Assembly: GCA_016795505.1 (NCBI GenBank) | Contig: JAEUHH010000109.1 | Location: 45,853 to 109,852, forward strand | DNA: 64,000 nt | Reading direction: 5' to 3' | Origin: Verrucomicrobiales bacterium | Lineage (GTDB): Bacteria > Verrucomicrobiota > Verrucomicrobiia > Verrucomicrobiales > DEV007 | Shown: positions 27,358 to 36,293 of the stretch, one piece after another | Position numbering within the stretch: position 1 is the first letter of the stretch | Layout: the number at the start of each line of letters is the position of its first letter | Made by a program: the position numbers and the translations under genes | The notes under the pieces: generated by a model | What the model saw: the letters and a program-made list of their open reading frames with translations, nothing else | Databases searched by the model: none | What the model was told of the DNA's origin: nothing

Positions 27358-28629
27358 ATGGCCGCCCTGCTCCAGATCTACCGACTCGGGGTGCTCATCG
27401 CGATCGCGTGGCTGATCCGCGAGCATCATCTGCGCCTCAGAGTGCAGGGCGACCGGCCCATCGTCGTGGCCGAGGTGCGGGTGTTCCTGCCGGCGGCGCA
27501 CCGGTTGGTGGCGGATCCGGGCCCCCGATCCGGGCTGGTGGTCGAGGATGCCGCCGGCCTGCGCATCGGCTACGCGGCGCGGACCATGCCGCAGTCGCGG
27601 GAGATCACCGGCTACTCGGGACCGACCGACGCCCTCATCGTCTTCGACGCCGACGACCGCGTGCTCGGCGTGGCCTTTCGACACAGCTATGACACGCCGA
27701 GCCATGTCGAGGATGTGAGGAAGGATTTCCTGTTCATGGAAAACTGGAACGGGCGCACCTGGGACGAGATCGCCGCGATCCAGTCCCTCGCCGATGCCAA
27801 CATCTACGCCGTCTCCGGCGCCACCCGGACCAGCGAGTGCCTCGCCCACAGCATCGGTCACCGCCTGCGGTCGGCCGAAGGAACGTCGGCACCACCGTCC
27901 ACCACGACCCTCGTCCTGCGCTGGCAGGACGGCGTGCTGGCCCTGATCGTGGCGCTCGGATGCGTCTTCGCTTTTTTGAAAAAGCCCGCCGTGCAGCGGT
28001 GGCGGCCGTGGTTCCATTTCGCCGTCTTCCTCACGCTCGGCTTTGTGCTCGGCGACCTGCTCGCGCAGAGCCTGTTGATCGGCTGGGCCGAGTCGGGCAT
28101 CCCGTGGCGGACCACACCCGGCGTCGTGCTGCTGGCAGCGGCGGCCTTCCTCATTCCCTGGACGACAAAGCAGCCGCTCTACTGCACCTATCTCTGTCCG
28201 CATGGTCATGCCCAGCGCTGGCTGATGAAAGTGGTGCCGGCCCGCTGGACCCTGAAACCGCACGATGCCGCCAAGCCCCTGCTGCGCATCCTGCCGGTGC
28301 TGTTGCTCGCCATCGTGCTGCTGACCAGCTTCCTCAGCCTGCCTCTCGACCTCGCCGGCATCGAGCCCTTCGACGCCTACCTCATCCGCTCCGCCGGGAC
28401 GGCCACCCTGGCCGTCGCCGTGGCCGGTCTGCTGCTGTCGCTGGTCCTGCCGATGGCCTATTGCAAATACGGCTGCCCCACCGGGCTGCTGCTGGCCTTC
28501 GTGCGACGCCACGCCGGGGAAAGCCGGCCAGGACTTCGCGACGGCGTGGCGCTGGTCTTCCTCGCGGCGGCGATCGCGCTCTATCAGTGGCACGATCCGA
28601 TCGTGACCTGGCTCGCGTCCGTTGGCTGA
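27358..28629 (+). CDS. NosR-like membrane protein with FMN-binding domain and Cys-Pro motifs
   Basis: This 423-residue protein has an N-terminal anchor and an extracytoplasmic FMN-binding domain (about 60-170). The flavin site is the threonine of AVSGATRTSE, where FMN would be covalently linked as in NosR and RnfG/NqrC. At least five transmembrane helices follow, with the paired motifs CTYLCPHGH (about 278) and CKYGCPTG (about 368). NosR uses such CxxxCP motifs to relay electrons across the membrane. The C-terminal 2[4Fe-4S] ferredoxin domain of true NosR is missing, and no nos genes are nearby, so it probably serves another electron-transfer partner. It lies in the run that follows the IscA-type gene. 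Confidence 0.8.
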   Translation: MAALLQIYRLGVLIAIAWLIREHHLRLRVQGDRPIVVAEVRVFLPAAHRLVADPGPRSGLVVEDAAGLRIGYAARTMPQSREITGYSGPTDALIVFDADDRVLGVAFRHSYDTPSHVEDVRKDFLFMENWNGRTWDEIAAIQSLADANIYAVSGATRTSECLAHSIGHRLRSAEGTSAPPSTTTLVLRWQDGVLALIVALGCVFAFLKKPAVQRWRPWFHFAVFLTLGFVLGDLLAQSLLIGWAESGIPWRTTPGVVLLAAAAFLIPWTTKQPLYCTYLCPHGHAQRWLMKVVPARWTLKPHDAAKPLLRILPVLLLAIVLLTSFLSLPLDLAGIEPFDAYLIRSAGTATLAVAVAGLLLSLVLPMAYCKYGCPTGLLLAFVRRHAGESRPGLRDGVALVFLAAAIALYQWHDPIVTWLASVG

Positions 28630-28656
28630 CCGACCGACCTCTCCCGTCCACCGACC

Positions 28657-29103
28657 ATGCCCACCACCCTCCGTGAATCTCCCTGGCTCACCCTGTGGTT
28701 CCCGCTGGCGCTTTTCGGAGTCGCGGTGGCGATTTCCGTCGGCGCGGTGGTCGGACCGGTCCGGGACGTGGCCTTCGAACAACGCAGCCGGACCACCCTG
28801 CTCGCGATCCAGCGGGCGGTGCAGGACTACCACGTGGCGGAGGAGTTCTACCCCAAAAGATCCCCCCAGACCGGCGCCGAACTCATCGCCTTTCTCATCG
28901 AAACCGGTCACCTCGCCGCGCCGCCGCTGAATCCCTGGACCGGCTCGCCCTACCGTCCAGGCGAAGCCTCCGAGCCCGACGGCATCCTTTACCGGACCGA
29001 CGAATTGGCCGAAACCTACGCGATGGAGTGCCGGGGCCGTGACCTGGCGAGTCCCGATCCGCTCTGGCAGCTCGACAGCACTACCCATCAATCCCTCGAA
29101 TAA
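28657..29103 (+). CDS. Small membrane protein resembling a pseudopilin (GspG-like)
   Basis: This 148-residue protein has one hydrophobic helix (about 10-33). It continues with TTLLAIQRAVQDYH and a soluble part containing NPWTGSPYRPG and DGILYRTDE, a layout very like GspG pseudopilins (helix, Asn-Pro-Trp region, Gly-Ile-Tyr). The usual prepilin cleavage motif (Gly-Phe/Met-Thr-x-x-Glu) is not found at the N-terminus, so it may not be processed by prepilin peptidase. It sits between the NosR-like gene and a carbohydrate-binding-like gene, 27 nt and 14 nt away, consistent with one operon. Confidence 0.55.
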   Translation: MPTTLRESPWLTLWFPLALFGVAVAISVGAVVGPVRDVAFEQRSRTTLLAIQRAVQDYHVAEEFYPKRSPQTGAELIAFLIETGHLAAPPLNPWTGSPYRPGEASEPDGILYRTDELAETYAMECRGRDLASPDPLWQLDSTTHQSLE

Positions 29104-29117
29104 CCCGCCCCCCCGAC

Positions 29118-29732
29118 ATGAAGCGCTACCCAGTCCACCGCACCACCGATTCCACCCAACCCGACTGGTCGGCCGCGTCGCTGCTCACCGATTTCTGCTT
29201 TCCCTGGGAGGACCGGCCAGCTCCGCTCACCGAGTTCCGCGCCCTCTGGTCGGAGACCGACCTGCTGTTCCGCTTCGACTGCATCGACGACGACCTCGTG
29301 CTGGGAGACGGCGCCGACGCCAAGGAAAAGGTGATCGGTTCCGACCGCGTCGAGATTTTCCTGGCTCCGTCGTTGGAGTTGAATCCCTACTACGGGCTGG
29401 AGATGGACCCGCGCGGCGAGGTGCTCGACTACGCGGCCCGTTACCATCGGCAGATGGACTGGGACTGGCGCTGCGACACCCTGCGGCTCCAGACCCGGAT
29501 CGAGGGAAATCGTTACCGGGTCGAGGGAGCCCTGCCCCTCGACACCCTGCGCGCGCTCGATGTCCTCCAGCCGGGCGCGAAGGAATTCTTCGCCGGAGTC
29601 TACCGCGGCGAGTTCAGCCACCTGCCCGACGGCACCGTCCATCAGGGCTGGATCGCGTGGGTCGATCCGCAGTCCGCGACCCCGGATTTCCACGTGCCGG
29701 AGACATTTGGAGTATTTGAGCTGGTGGGATGA
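29118..29732 (+). CDS. CBM9-like (carbohydrate-binding/DOMON-type) protein
   Basis: This 204-residue protein resembles the CBM9-like fold found in glycosidases and in small stand-alone proteins. Motifs are the early DWSAA, FRALWSETDLLFRFDCIDDD, SDRVEIFLAP (the family 'D-x-[VI]-E-I-F' strand) and the late GWIAWVDP. It has no signal peptide. It ends a rightward operon-like run starting at 26047. It may bind a sugar or a small ligand; no catalytic residues are apparent. A 7-bp-stem hairpin follows its stop. Confidence 0.7.
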   Translation: MKRYPVHRTTDSTQPDWSAASLLTDFCFPWEDRPAPLTEFRALWSETDLLFRFDCIDDDLVLGDGADAKEKVIGSDRVEIFLAPSLELNPYYGLEMDPRGEVLDYAARYHRQMDWDWRCDTLRLQTRIEGNRYRVEGALPLDTLRALDVLQPGAKEFFAGVYRGEFSHLPDGTVHQGWIAWVDPQSATPDFHVPETFGVFELVG

Positions 29733-29735
29733 GGT

Positions 29736-29754
29736 GATGCCCGGATGGGGCATC
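29736..29754 (+). terminator. Hairpin after the CBM9-like gene
   Basis: A perfect 7-bp stem, GATGCCC/GGGCATC, encloses a 5-nt GGATG loop and begins 4 nt after the stop codon. No T tract follows, so it may be a weak or Rho-assisted terminator. It separates the upstream operon from the giant TPM-like gene. Confidence 0.45.
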
Positions 29755-29824
29755 GGGAGATCCGTTACAATATCGGACCGGAATCATAATTCCCGTCCTT
29801 CGCGGCCGTGATACCATTGGCGCC

Positions 29825-32800
29825 GTGAAACCCCTCCCGCTACCCTCGCTCGGCCGCCCATTCCTCGCCGCCATCGCACTTGGCCTGGCTTTTGCCCGGC
29901 CGGAGACGGCGCTGTCCCAAGCTCCGACAAGCGGGCCGCTGAAAGTGGAGCGGGCCGTCGAGGTCGTGGCCCGATGGACTCCTGATCAACACCTCTATGT
30001 AAAAGGCGACCTTGGGTTGGCGCCCGACAAATTGGAGGGACTCGAGACCTGGCTGGATACCCAGGCGCCCCATTGGACCGTCGTGCTCGCCCGCGACGCC
30101 GTTGGCGAATCATTCCTCGACGACAACGGGAGAGTTCTCTCCGGAATGGACGCCGTCGATCACGCCCTTGGGAAGAGCCTGGCGAACACGACGACCTTCG
30201 GCGAATTGACCGATGGCCGAACCGGGGAGCGGAACGGCGCCTTTTTCATCCTCTACCTGAAGGAGCGCAAATTCACCTATTACGCCTCCGACGTGTACGA
30301 CCAACGCCGACTCGGAGAGGCCCGTTGGATCGGGAAGCTCGACCAGCCCGCCGTGAGGGCCATGCGTGGCGGCGGCCGGATCATCGACGCGGTCAAAGAC
30401 ACCATCACGAATATCGAATCCCAACTGACGCGTCAGATCGAAGCCGAAAAAGCCGCCGCCCGTCTCGCCTCGGCACGGCGTCAGGAGGCGCAGGCCGAAA
30501 ACCGTGCCCAGATTCAGGCTTTGCGGACCGAGATCGATGACATCGAAGAATCCGTAGCCGCCTACCGGACCACGCATCCGGAAGCATCCGGTGATCTCGT
30601 CAAACCGGAGACCGCAGCCTGGAAATCCGCCCTGTCCGGGGCCGAACTCCATACCGAAGAAGGTCAAGTTGACGGTCCCGCAGGGATCATTCGAAGAACC
30701 CGCGAGACGATCGCCGGTTTTCGCGAAGCCTTCGAACGACTGGCCAAGGCGCCCGCAGAGGCTGATCAGCTTGAGAAACGCCTGGCCAGCCTGGGATCGA
30801 TTCCCGCGGAAACGCCCGCCGATGGTTGGCGCACCCAAGCGCAGGAGGCGCTGAAGTCTGCGCGTGACAATGCGGCGCGGGCCGACAGCCTCTACCTCAC
30901 CCAACTGGGCTCTGGTCAAGCCGCTGTCGATGCCGCCGAACGGGCCATCCTTTCGTGGCGGCAGGAAATCGAGGCCGAGCGCGCCCGCAGGCGCCAGCTG
31001 ACCGGCTTTCTTTGGTCGCTGCTCGGCCTGGCTTTCGTCGCCTCCGGCATCGGACTGGTGGTCGCCAACCGTTTGCGCCGGCCGGCCAAAGCCGAAGCCG
31101 AAAAGGCTCTCGCCCGGTGGCGGGATCAACTGGGATGTCGGTTCGACACTCTGTTTCAGCTGATGGACCGGACCAGACTGGTCATTGGGTCCGGCACCCA
31201 GCTCGACGCGAGGGGATACACGGGCACCACCCTGCACTTGGGAAAGGAGGCGGTCCGACTGGTCGACGAATTGTTCATCATGTCTTCGGCCGCCGACAAG
31301 GTCATGGGCCTGGCCACCTCTGCGATCGAGCCGCGCGGGCTGGCCGGGAGGGTCGTCAACGCCATCTCCAGCCGACGCTACCGCCGCGGGCTGCGGTATC
31401 TCGAGTCCGAAGCGATCGGATTCGATCCCAAGGAGGGCTTGGAGGCGATCCTGCGGACCGGTGACGAAAGAAAGCCCCGCCTGCTGGGTGACGCAGCCGA
31501 CTATGAACCCTTTCAATTGACCTTCAGCGAGCTGATCTCGGCTTATGACGCCAAACAGACCGCGGCAACCGTCTCTCTGGACCGTCTGCAAAGCTGCATT
31601 GACGACCTGCCGGTGAGACTGGAGGCCGTCCGGCTCCGCCTCGCTGAACTGGTCGCCCGCTCGCTCGCTCTGGACCGGGACAGCCAATTGGATGGCCATT
31701 TTCCCATCGCCGCGTCGTTGGGTACCCTCACTGACGCTATTGGCACATCCCTCGACGAGGCTTCCACACGGGGCAAGACCGACCCGGTGACCGCCCATGA
31801 AGGACCGGCGGCTCAGGCCGACCGCCTCTCATCCGAAGGCCTGCGCCTGGCGGACCGGGTCGCGTCGTGGCGGACAGACGAAAAGGCCGGAATCGAAGAG
31901 GCCATCGAGATGCTGCAGCGACACGACCGGCGCACCCGATGGATCGCCGATGCCTACGCGGAACTTTCAGAAATGGCACAAAGAGCGATCGATGCCATCC
32001 TCGCCGGCCCCGCGGAGACCGCTCTGGAAGCCTTCGATGCCGACCTCGTGATCGCCCGCGAACGTCTGGCCGACATCGTGCTGCTCAGCCGTCGCGCCAC
32101 CGAGTCTTCGCGGTCGGCCATCGAATCCGGGGAGGCAGCCATCGGCCACGCGAGGACTGAATTGAGCGCAACCCTGGGTTGCGATCCCGGGGCCCTTTTT
32201 GAAGAACCGGAACACCGTCCCGCCGACCATGTCGCCGAGGCGCGCCGGGACTTCGAGGCATCGCTCATGGCGTTGGATCGCGGCCATGTAGCTGACGCTC
32301 GAAACCGGCTCGACGAGATCGACGCCGGCCTCGACCTCGTGGAATCGATTCTGGAGCGCAGTAAGACCATCTTCACGACCTTCGGTGACCAGGAAGGTGA
32401 GATTTCCCTCCAGGCCTCCCAATACGAAGCCGAAATCAGCAAAGCCGCAGACCGGGTGAACGCTTTGCGGCACGATTACGATTCAAGAGTGCTGCGGTTC
32501 GGCAGCCGTCACCCGAAAACGGCTGAGAATGCGACCGACGACGCGACCACCGGCGTTTCCAGTTCCGAGGGTCAGCGCACACTGGATGATGCGCTGAGCG
32601 ACGGGCGTCAATTCATCTCCCGTGGACAGGCAGATCTGACCGCAGCGCGGGCGGCCCGCGAAGCGCTCCGCCCCATCGAGGCGGCACGTTGTCTCGATCG
32701 GGCCATCGCCTGCCTTTCCGACGCCGCGACCGAAGTGGCCGAAATCAACGCCCATGCCGATGCTCTGCTCCAGGCCGTGGCCACCAATCCCGAAGTCTGG

Positions 32801-33784
32801 AAGACGACCAGCAGCCGCCACCAGAATCTGGCCACCGACATGGCCGATCCACGGACTCAACGTCGGACGATCGAGGAATGGGAATCTGCCAAACAGGAAT
32901 TGGCCAGTATTTCCTCGAAGATGGAAGATCATCATCCGAATCCTTTCGCCATTCAGGCTGCCTTGGAGTCCCTGGCTGACCGCCTGATCGCCCTCGCCGA
33001 GGAAGTCGTGTCCGATTGGGACCTCCACACCTCCGCCACCACCGCCCTCTCCCTCGCGGCCGAGCAGATCGGAAAGCTGGAATCGCGGGTAAAAGTGTCC
33101 CAGACAGACTCCATCCCCGACAGCGCGGGCGTTCTTGCCGCCCAGGCGGACTATGCCACCAGCCGCGATCGACTCGCGGCGATGGATGTCCGGCGGTCCG
33201 AGCCCCACGGCGACTGGGTAGCCCTGGAGCGGGAGGCTGCCGCAATCGCCTCGGACGCTCTCGTGATTTTGTCCGGCTTGAACCAAGAACTGGAGCGCGG
33301 AAAAGCCTGTGCCATCGCCCTGAACCGGGCGGCTGCATCGCTCCACGCGGTCAGAGATTGGCGCGGCGGCCATCAGGTCACCCTCGACCGGAGCGCCGGG
33401 CTGGACATCTACCGCCTCGCCTATGCAGCGTTTTCCGCCGGCGACTACGACACCGCTTCCCAGCAGGCCGCCCAGGCACACGACGCAGCCAGCCGGGCCC
33501 TTCAACGGGCAAAGTTCGATTACCAGCGCGCCGTTGACCGGATCCGGGACGAGGAGAGACAAGCCGAAAGGCATCGACGATCGAGCAGCCTCTCATTCAG
33601 TGACAGCTCCTCCTTCGGTCCGAGTTCGTCCCACGGGGGCAGAAGTTCCTCCCGCGGGGGCGGGAGTTCCTCCCGCAGATGCAGAAGTTCCTCCCGCGGA
33701 GGTGGAAGTTCCTCCGACGGAGGCGGGAGTTCATCACGGTCGTCCTTCTCCTCAGGATCGGGCACCTCCCGTTCCGGATGGTAG
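29825..33784 (+). CDS. Giant TPM-like signal-peptide protein with long coiled coil and Ser/Gly tail
   Basis: This 1319-residue protein starts at GTG. It has a signal peptide (about 1-31), a region resembling a TPM (Psb32/YgcG) domain (about 55-190) with NGAFFILYLKERKF, coiled-coil (about 195-300), a transmembrane helix (about 395-413) and a very long predicted coiled-coil array (about 430-1240). The Ser/Gly tail (about 1250-1319, Arg-rich, ending SRSGW) is typical of TPM proteins. Actinobacterial TPM proteins share this signal-TPM-TM-coil-Ser/Gly order, which supports the call. TPM domains are linked to photosystem repair and to polymer or envelope processes. The tail is encoded by DNA with short tandem repeats. 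The role is unknown. Confidence 0.65.
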   Translation: MKPLPLPSLGRPFLAAIALGLAFARPETALSQAPTSGPLKVERAVEVVARWTPDQHLYVKGDLGLAPDKLEGLETWLDTQAPHWTVVLARDAVGESFLDDNGRVLSGMDAVDHALGKSLANTTTFGELTDGRTGERNGAFFILYLKERKFTYYASDVYDQRRLGEARWIGKLDQPAVRAMRGGGRIIDAVKDTITNIESQLTRQIEAEKAAARLASARRQEAQAENRAQIQALRTEIDDIEESVAAYRTTHPEASGDLVKPETAAWKSALSGAELHTEEGQVDGPAGIIRRTRETIAGFREAFERLAKAPAEADQLEKRLASLGSIPAETPADGWRTQAQEALKSARDNAARADSLYLTQLGSGQAAVDAAERAILSWRQEIEAERARRRQLTGFLWSLLGLAFVASGIGLVVANRLRRPAKAEAEKALARWRDQLGCRFDTLFQLMDRTRLVIGSGTQLDARGYTGTTLHLGKEAVRLVDELFIMSSAADKVMGLATSAIEPRGLAGRVVNAISSRRYRRGLRYLESEAIGFDPKEGLEAILRTGDERKPRLLGDAADYEPFQLTFSELISAYDAKQTAATVSLDRLQSCIDDLPVRLEAVRLRLAELVARSLALDRDSQLDGHFPIAASLGTLTDAIGTSLDEASTRGKTDPVTAHEGPAAQADRLSSEGLRLADRVASWRTDEKAGIEEAIEMLQRHDRRTRWIADAYAELSEMAQRAIDAILAGPAETALEAFDADLVIARERLADIVLLSRRATESSRSAIESGEAAIGHARTELSATLGCDPGALFEEPEHRPADHVAEARRDFEASLMALDRGHVADARNRLDEIDAGLDLVESILERSKTIFTTFGDQEGEISLQASQYEAEISKAADRVNALRHDYDSRVLRFGSRHPKTAENATDDATTGVSSSEGQRTLDDALSDGRQFISRGQADLTAARAAREALRPIEAARCLDRAIACLSDAATEVAEINAHADALLQAVATNPEVWKTTSSRHQNLATDMADPRTQRRTIEEWESAKQELASISSKMEDHHPNPFAIQAALESLADRLIALAEEVVSDWDLHTSATTALSLAAEQIGKLESRVKVSQTDSIPDSAGVLAAQADYATSRDRLAAMDVRRSEPHGDWVALEREAAAIASDALVILSGLNQELERGKACAIALNRAAASLHAVRDWRGGHQVTLDRSAGLDIYRLAYAAFSAGDYDTASQQAAQAHDAASRALQRAKFDYQRAVDRIRDEERQAERHRRSSSLSFSDSSSFGPSSSHGGRSSSRGGGSSSRRCRSSSRGGGSSSDGGGSSSRSSFSSGSGTSRSGW

Positions 33785-33796
33785 CGACGTGCCCCC

Positions 33797-34462
33797 TCAC
33801 CACTGCCACGTCAATCCCACCATCGGCCCGAGGGCGTTCAGGCCGGGATTGCGCTCGTTGAGGCCACGGTTCGAAGTGTGCTGGAAATAGGCGCCATACT
33901 GCAGGTAGAGCCCCTCGCGGAGCCGATGGCGCAGGGCGAGGTGCATGAACCACATGAAATTGAAGTCCTGCCCGTGGCCACCCTCGACCGCGGTGCTGTC
34001 CAGAAAGCCCACGCCACCACCGACGCTGTAGAGCACGGCCAGATCGCGCTCGGCATTCCACCACTCGAAGGACGGGCTGCCGTGAAAGCCGAATAGGTAA
34101 CTCTCCGGCCCCTCGGCGATCACCTCCCCGAGGAAGCTCAGCCGCGAGCGCAGCACCAGGGCCGACCCGTCCTCGCGCTCCCAGGTCCGCATGTGGGGAA
34201 AACGAAAGGTCAGCATCTGCGGCAGCACCGTGTAGTCCAGCGGCGTGGACTGGGTGATCTCCCAGATGACCCCGGTCTCAAAGCTCACGTCGGTGATCTC
34301 CCACGGCTCCGGCGCAGCGGGCGCCACCGCCTTCGACAGGTCGATCCGCTTCTGCGCGCTGGCCGGCTGGGGCCAGGCGAGGCCGATGACCGAGAGCAGC
34401 AGCAGGAGCGGCAGCCAGCGGGGCGCGCCCGATGGCAGAGTGGCTTGGATTCGGTCGTTCAT
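33797..34462 (-). CDS. PagL-like lipid A 3-O-deacylase / acyloxyacyl hydrolase
   Basis: PagL is an outer-membrane beta-barrel that removes an acyl chain from lipid A. The 221-residue protein has a signal peptide (cleavage after PASA-Q) and a strand-rich body. The C-terminal strand pair contains YGAYFQHTSN, where His195 and Ser197 match the catalytic His and Ser of PagL, followed by NPGLNALGP. The third catalytic residue (Glu in Pseudomonas PagL) appears to fall on Asn209 by spacing, so the acid may differ; I cannot align it here. It follows the halogenase-like gene by 18 nt on the same strand. Confidence 0.7.
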   Translation of the reverse strand: MNDRIQATLPSGAPRWLPLLLLLSVIGLAWPQPASAQKRIDLSKAVAPAAPEPWEITDVSFETGVIWEITQSTPLDYTVLPQMLTFRFPHMRTWEREDGSALVLRSRLSFLGEVIAEGPESYLFGFHGSPSFEWWNAERDLAVLYSVGGGVGFLDSTAVEGGHGQDFNFMWFMHLALRHRLREGLYLQYGAYFQHTSNRGLNERNPGLNALGPMVGLTWQW

Positions 34463-34480
34463 GCTGGGGGTGCGCCGAAC

Positions 34481-35746
34481 TTACTCGATCCGCAGCCGCT
34501 TCACCACCGGAAAGCAGGCCTGCAGCCTGACCAGCCAGAAAAATACCCGCAGCCGCCACCGCACCGCCCAGCCTCCCTCCATCTGGCCGGCCAGGATGGC
34601 CACCACCGCATCCGGCAGATGCCACTTCGCCTGCGGCTGCATCAGCAGTTCGATGAAGGGCTGGGTGTAGAAATGCCGGATCATCTCAAAGTAAGCCCCC
34701 AGATGGGATCGCGTGCGCCGCTCGTAGCGCCTCATCGCCGGCGTCAGGGTCCGGCCCGTGTCGATGGCCTCGCTGACGGCCTGCGCCGCCTCGCGGGCGG
34801 TGAGCATGGCCAGGTAGACACCGGATGAGAAAATCGGATCGAGAAAGCCCGCCGCATCGCCGACCCGGACCAGCCGGGGGCTGACGAAGCGCCGGTTGCG
34901 GTAGGAAAAATCCGCGATCGTCCGGACCGGCCCCACCCGCTGCGCCACGGCGAGGCGCTCGCGCAGCTCCGGGCAGCGCTGGACGGCCGCGTCGAACCGC
35001 TCCTCCGGCGTCAGTGCCGACTCCCGCAGCGCCGCGCGGTCCACCACCAGACCGAGGCTCACTTTCTCCCGGCTCAGCGGAATGAACCAGAACCACGCGT
35101 CCTTCAGCCGGTAGATGAGGATGTCGCCGCACTTCCGCGCCTCATCGGGCAGCGGGATGCCGGTGTAGTGGCCGTAGATCGCGAATTTCCGGTGCTCCTC
35201 GTAGATCTCCTTCAGTCCCTCGCGATTGCCGGTGAAATTCGCCGTGCCGCTCGCATCGATCAGAAATTCCGCCGTGAACCGCTCCGGCGCCCCGCCATTC
35301 TGCGCCGTCACCACCACGCCACCCGCGGGATCGACCGTGAAATCCTTCACCTCCATCCCCTCCCGCACCGTCGCGCCGCCCCGGGCCGCGTGGCGCAGCA
35401 GCAAGTCGTCGAATTTCGAGCGCTCCACCTGGTAGGACATCGGCTGATCGGTGAACCGCCCCCGCCCGAACTCGATCTCCGTGCGCAGACTGCCGTCCGG
35501 CAGCACAAATTGCGCCCCGTATTTTTCCATGAAGCCCGCCTCGCGCAGCGCCGGCATCAGGCCCAGTTCCTCAAAAATCGGCACATTGTAGGGCAGCAGC
35601 GACTCCCCGATGTGAAAGCGGGGAAACGTCTCCCGCTCCAGCACCAGCGCCCGCTTGCCGGCCCGGCTCAGATACATCGCTGCGGTGGACCCGGCCGGAC
35701 CGCCGCCGATGATGATCGCGTCGTAATGGCCGGGCTCTGCTTTCAC
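34481..35746 (-). CDS. FAD-dependent halogenase-like oxidoreductase
   Basis: This 421-residue flavoprotein has an N-terminal GGGPAG dinucleotide motif (14-19). It also shows the two marks of flavin-dependent halogenases: Lys75 in GFMEKYGAQF, in the place of the lysine that holds the haloamine, and the WxWxIP motif (W218-P223) that suppresses monooxygenation. FHIGESLLP (44-52) and DAAGFLDPIFSSGVYLA are shared with carrier-protein-dependent halogenases. A GGAGGG-like Shine-Dalgarno precedes the GTG start at 35746. The gene follows an acyl carrier protein by 47 nt, which supports an ACP-tethered substrate. It could instead be a non-halogenating oxidase or reductase of the same family. Confidence 0.7.
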   Translation of the reverse strand: MKAEPGHYDAIIIGGGPAGSTAAMYLSRAGKRALVLERETFPRFHIGESLLPYNVPIFEELGLMPALREAGFMEKYGAQFVLPDGSLRTEIEFGRGRFTDQPMSYQVERSKFDDLLLRHAARGGATVREGMEVKDFTVDPAGGVVVTAQNGGAPERFTAEFLIDASGTANFTGNREGLKEIYEEHRKFAIYGHYTGIPLPDEARKCGDILIYRLKDAWFWFIPLSREKVSLGLVVDRAALRESALTPEERFDAAVQRCPELRERLAVAQRVGPVRTIADFSYRNRRFVSPRLVRVGDAAGFLDPIFSSGVYLAMLTAREAAQAVSEAIDTGRTLTPAMRRYERRTRSHLGAYFEMIRHFYTQPFIELLMQPQAKWHLPDAVVAILAGQMEGGWAVRWRLRVFFWLVRLQACFPVVKRLRIE

Positions 35747-35793
35747 GGTTCCACCCTCCCCCTGGCTCTCACTTGCTGGGCCCCCCGGCTCGA

Positions 35794-36072
35794 TCAGCCT
35801 TCGCCGCCGGCACCCCCGGCTTCGATCGCACCCGCGATCGTCTCCACGCTGGTCAGGATGCCCTTCGCCGCCTCCGCATCCGGGATCTTCAGCCCGAAGT
35901 GTTTCTCCAGCGCCACCACCAGTTGCAGCGCATCCACCGAGTCCAGCCCCAGCCCCTCGGGACCGAAAAGCGGCGCCTCGTCCACGATCGCCTCCGGCGA
36001 CTCCTGGAGCATCAGCTCCTCGACCATCACGGACTTGATGCGCGCACGCAGGGCAGAAGGATCGGACGACAT
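35794..36072 (-). CDS. Acyl carrier protein
   Basis: This 92-residue carrier protein has the phosphopantetheine site LGLDSVDALQL, with Ser45 as the attachment residue. An acidic helix follows, and the end is glycine-rich. It carries the growing or modified acyl chain on a 4'-phosphopantetheine arm. It is not the housekeeping AcpP setting (no fab genes nearby) and is coupled to the halogenase-like gene 47 nt downstream. The substrate is therefore probably a dedicated specialised acyl or aryl unit. A shared promoter should lie in the 221 nt between it and the divergent TPR-VWA gene. Confidence 0.92.
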   Translation of the reverse strand: MSSDPSALRARIKSVMVEELMLQESPEAIVDEAPLFGPEGLGLDSVDALQLVVALEKHFGLKIPDAEAAKGILTSVETIAGAIEAGGAGGEG

Positions 36073-36240
36073 GGGGGTGGGTGGCGTTTTGTGGGCGGGA
36101 TCGGGGCGGCCATCGCAGCCGCTGCCCCTGAATCAATCATGTTCCCGCCATGAAATCATGCATTTTTCTGGCCGGCACTCCCGGTCTACGCCCCGGACCC
36201 GCCCGCCGCGACTGCGCCGGGTAAAAATTGTCATTTTTCG

Positions 36241-36269
36241 TTCACAAAAGGCCCGTTTTCTCTCAATAT
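36241..36269 (+). promoter_or_regulatory. Putative promoter of the TPR-VWA gene
   Basis: TTCACA (36241-36246) and CAATAT (36264-36269) are separated by 17 nt, about 25 nt before the gene's ATG at 36294. The -35 box matches at 5 of 6 positions and the -10 box at about 3 of 6. The call is based on consensus and spacing only. Confidence 0.35.
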
Positions 36270-36293
36270 GTCCGACACGAATTCACCCGCCCT

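Noticed and set aside
36073..36293. A Shine-Dalgarno-driven extension of the TPR-VWA gene to a TTG at 36228
   Set aside because: The ATG at 36294 gives the usual MNAIVKAL start and lies downstream of a plausible promoter, so the longer version was not used.
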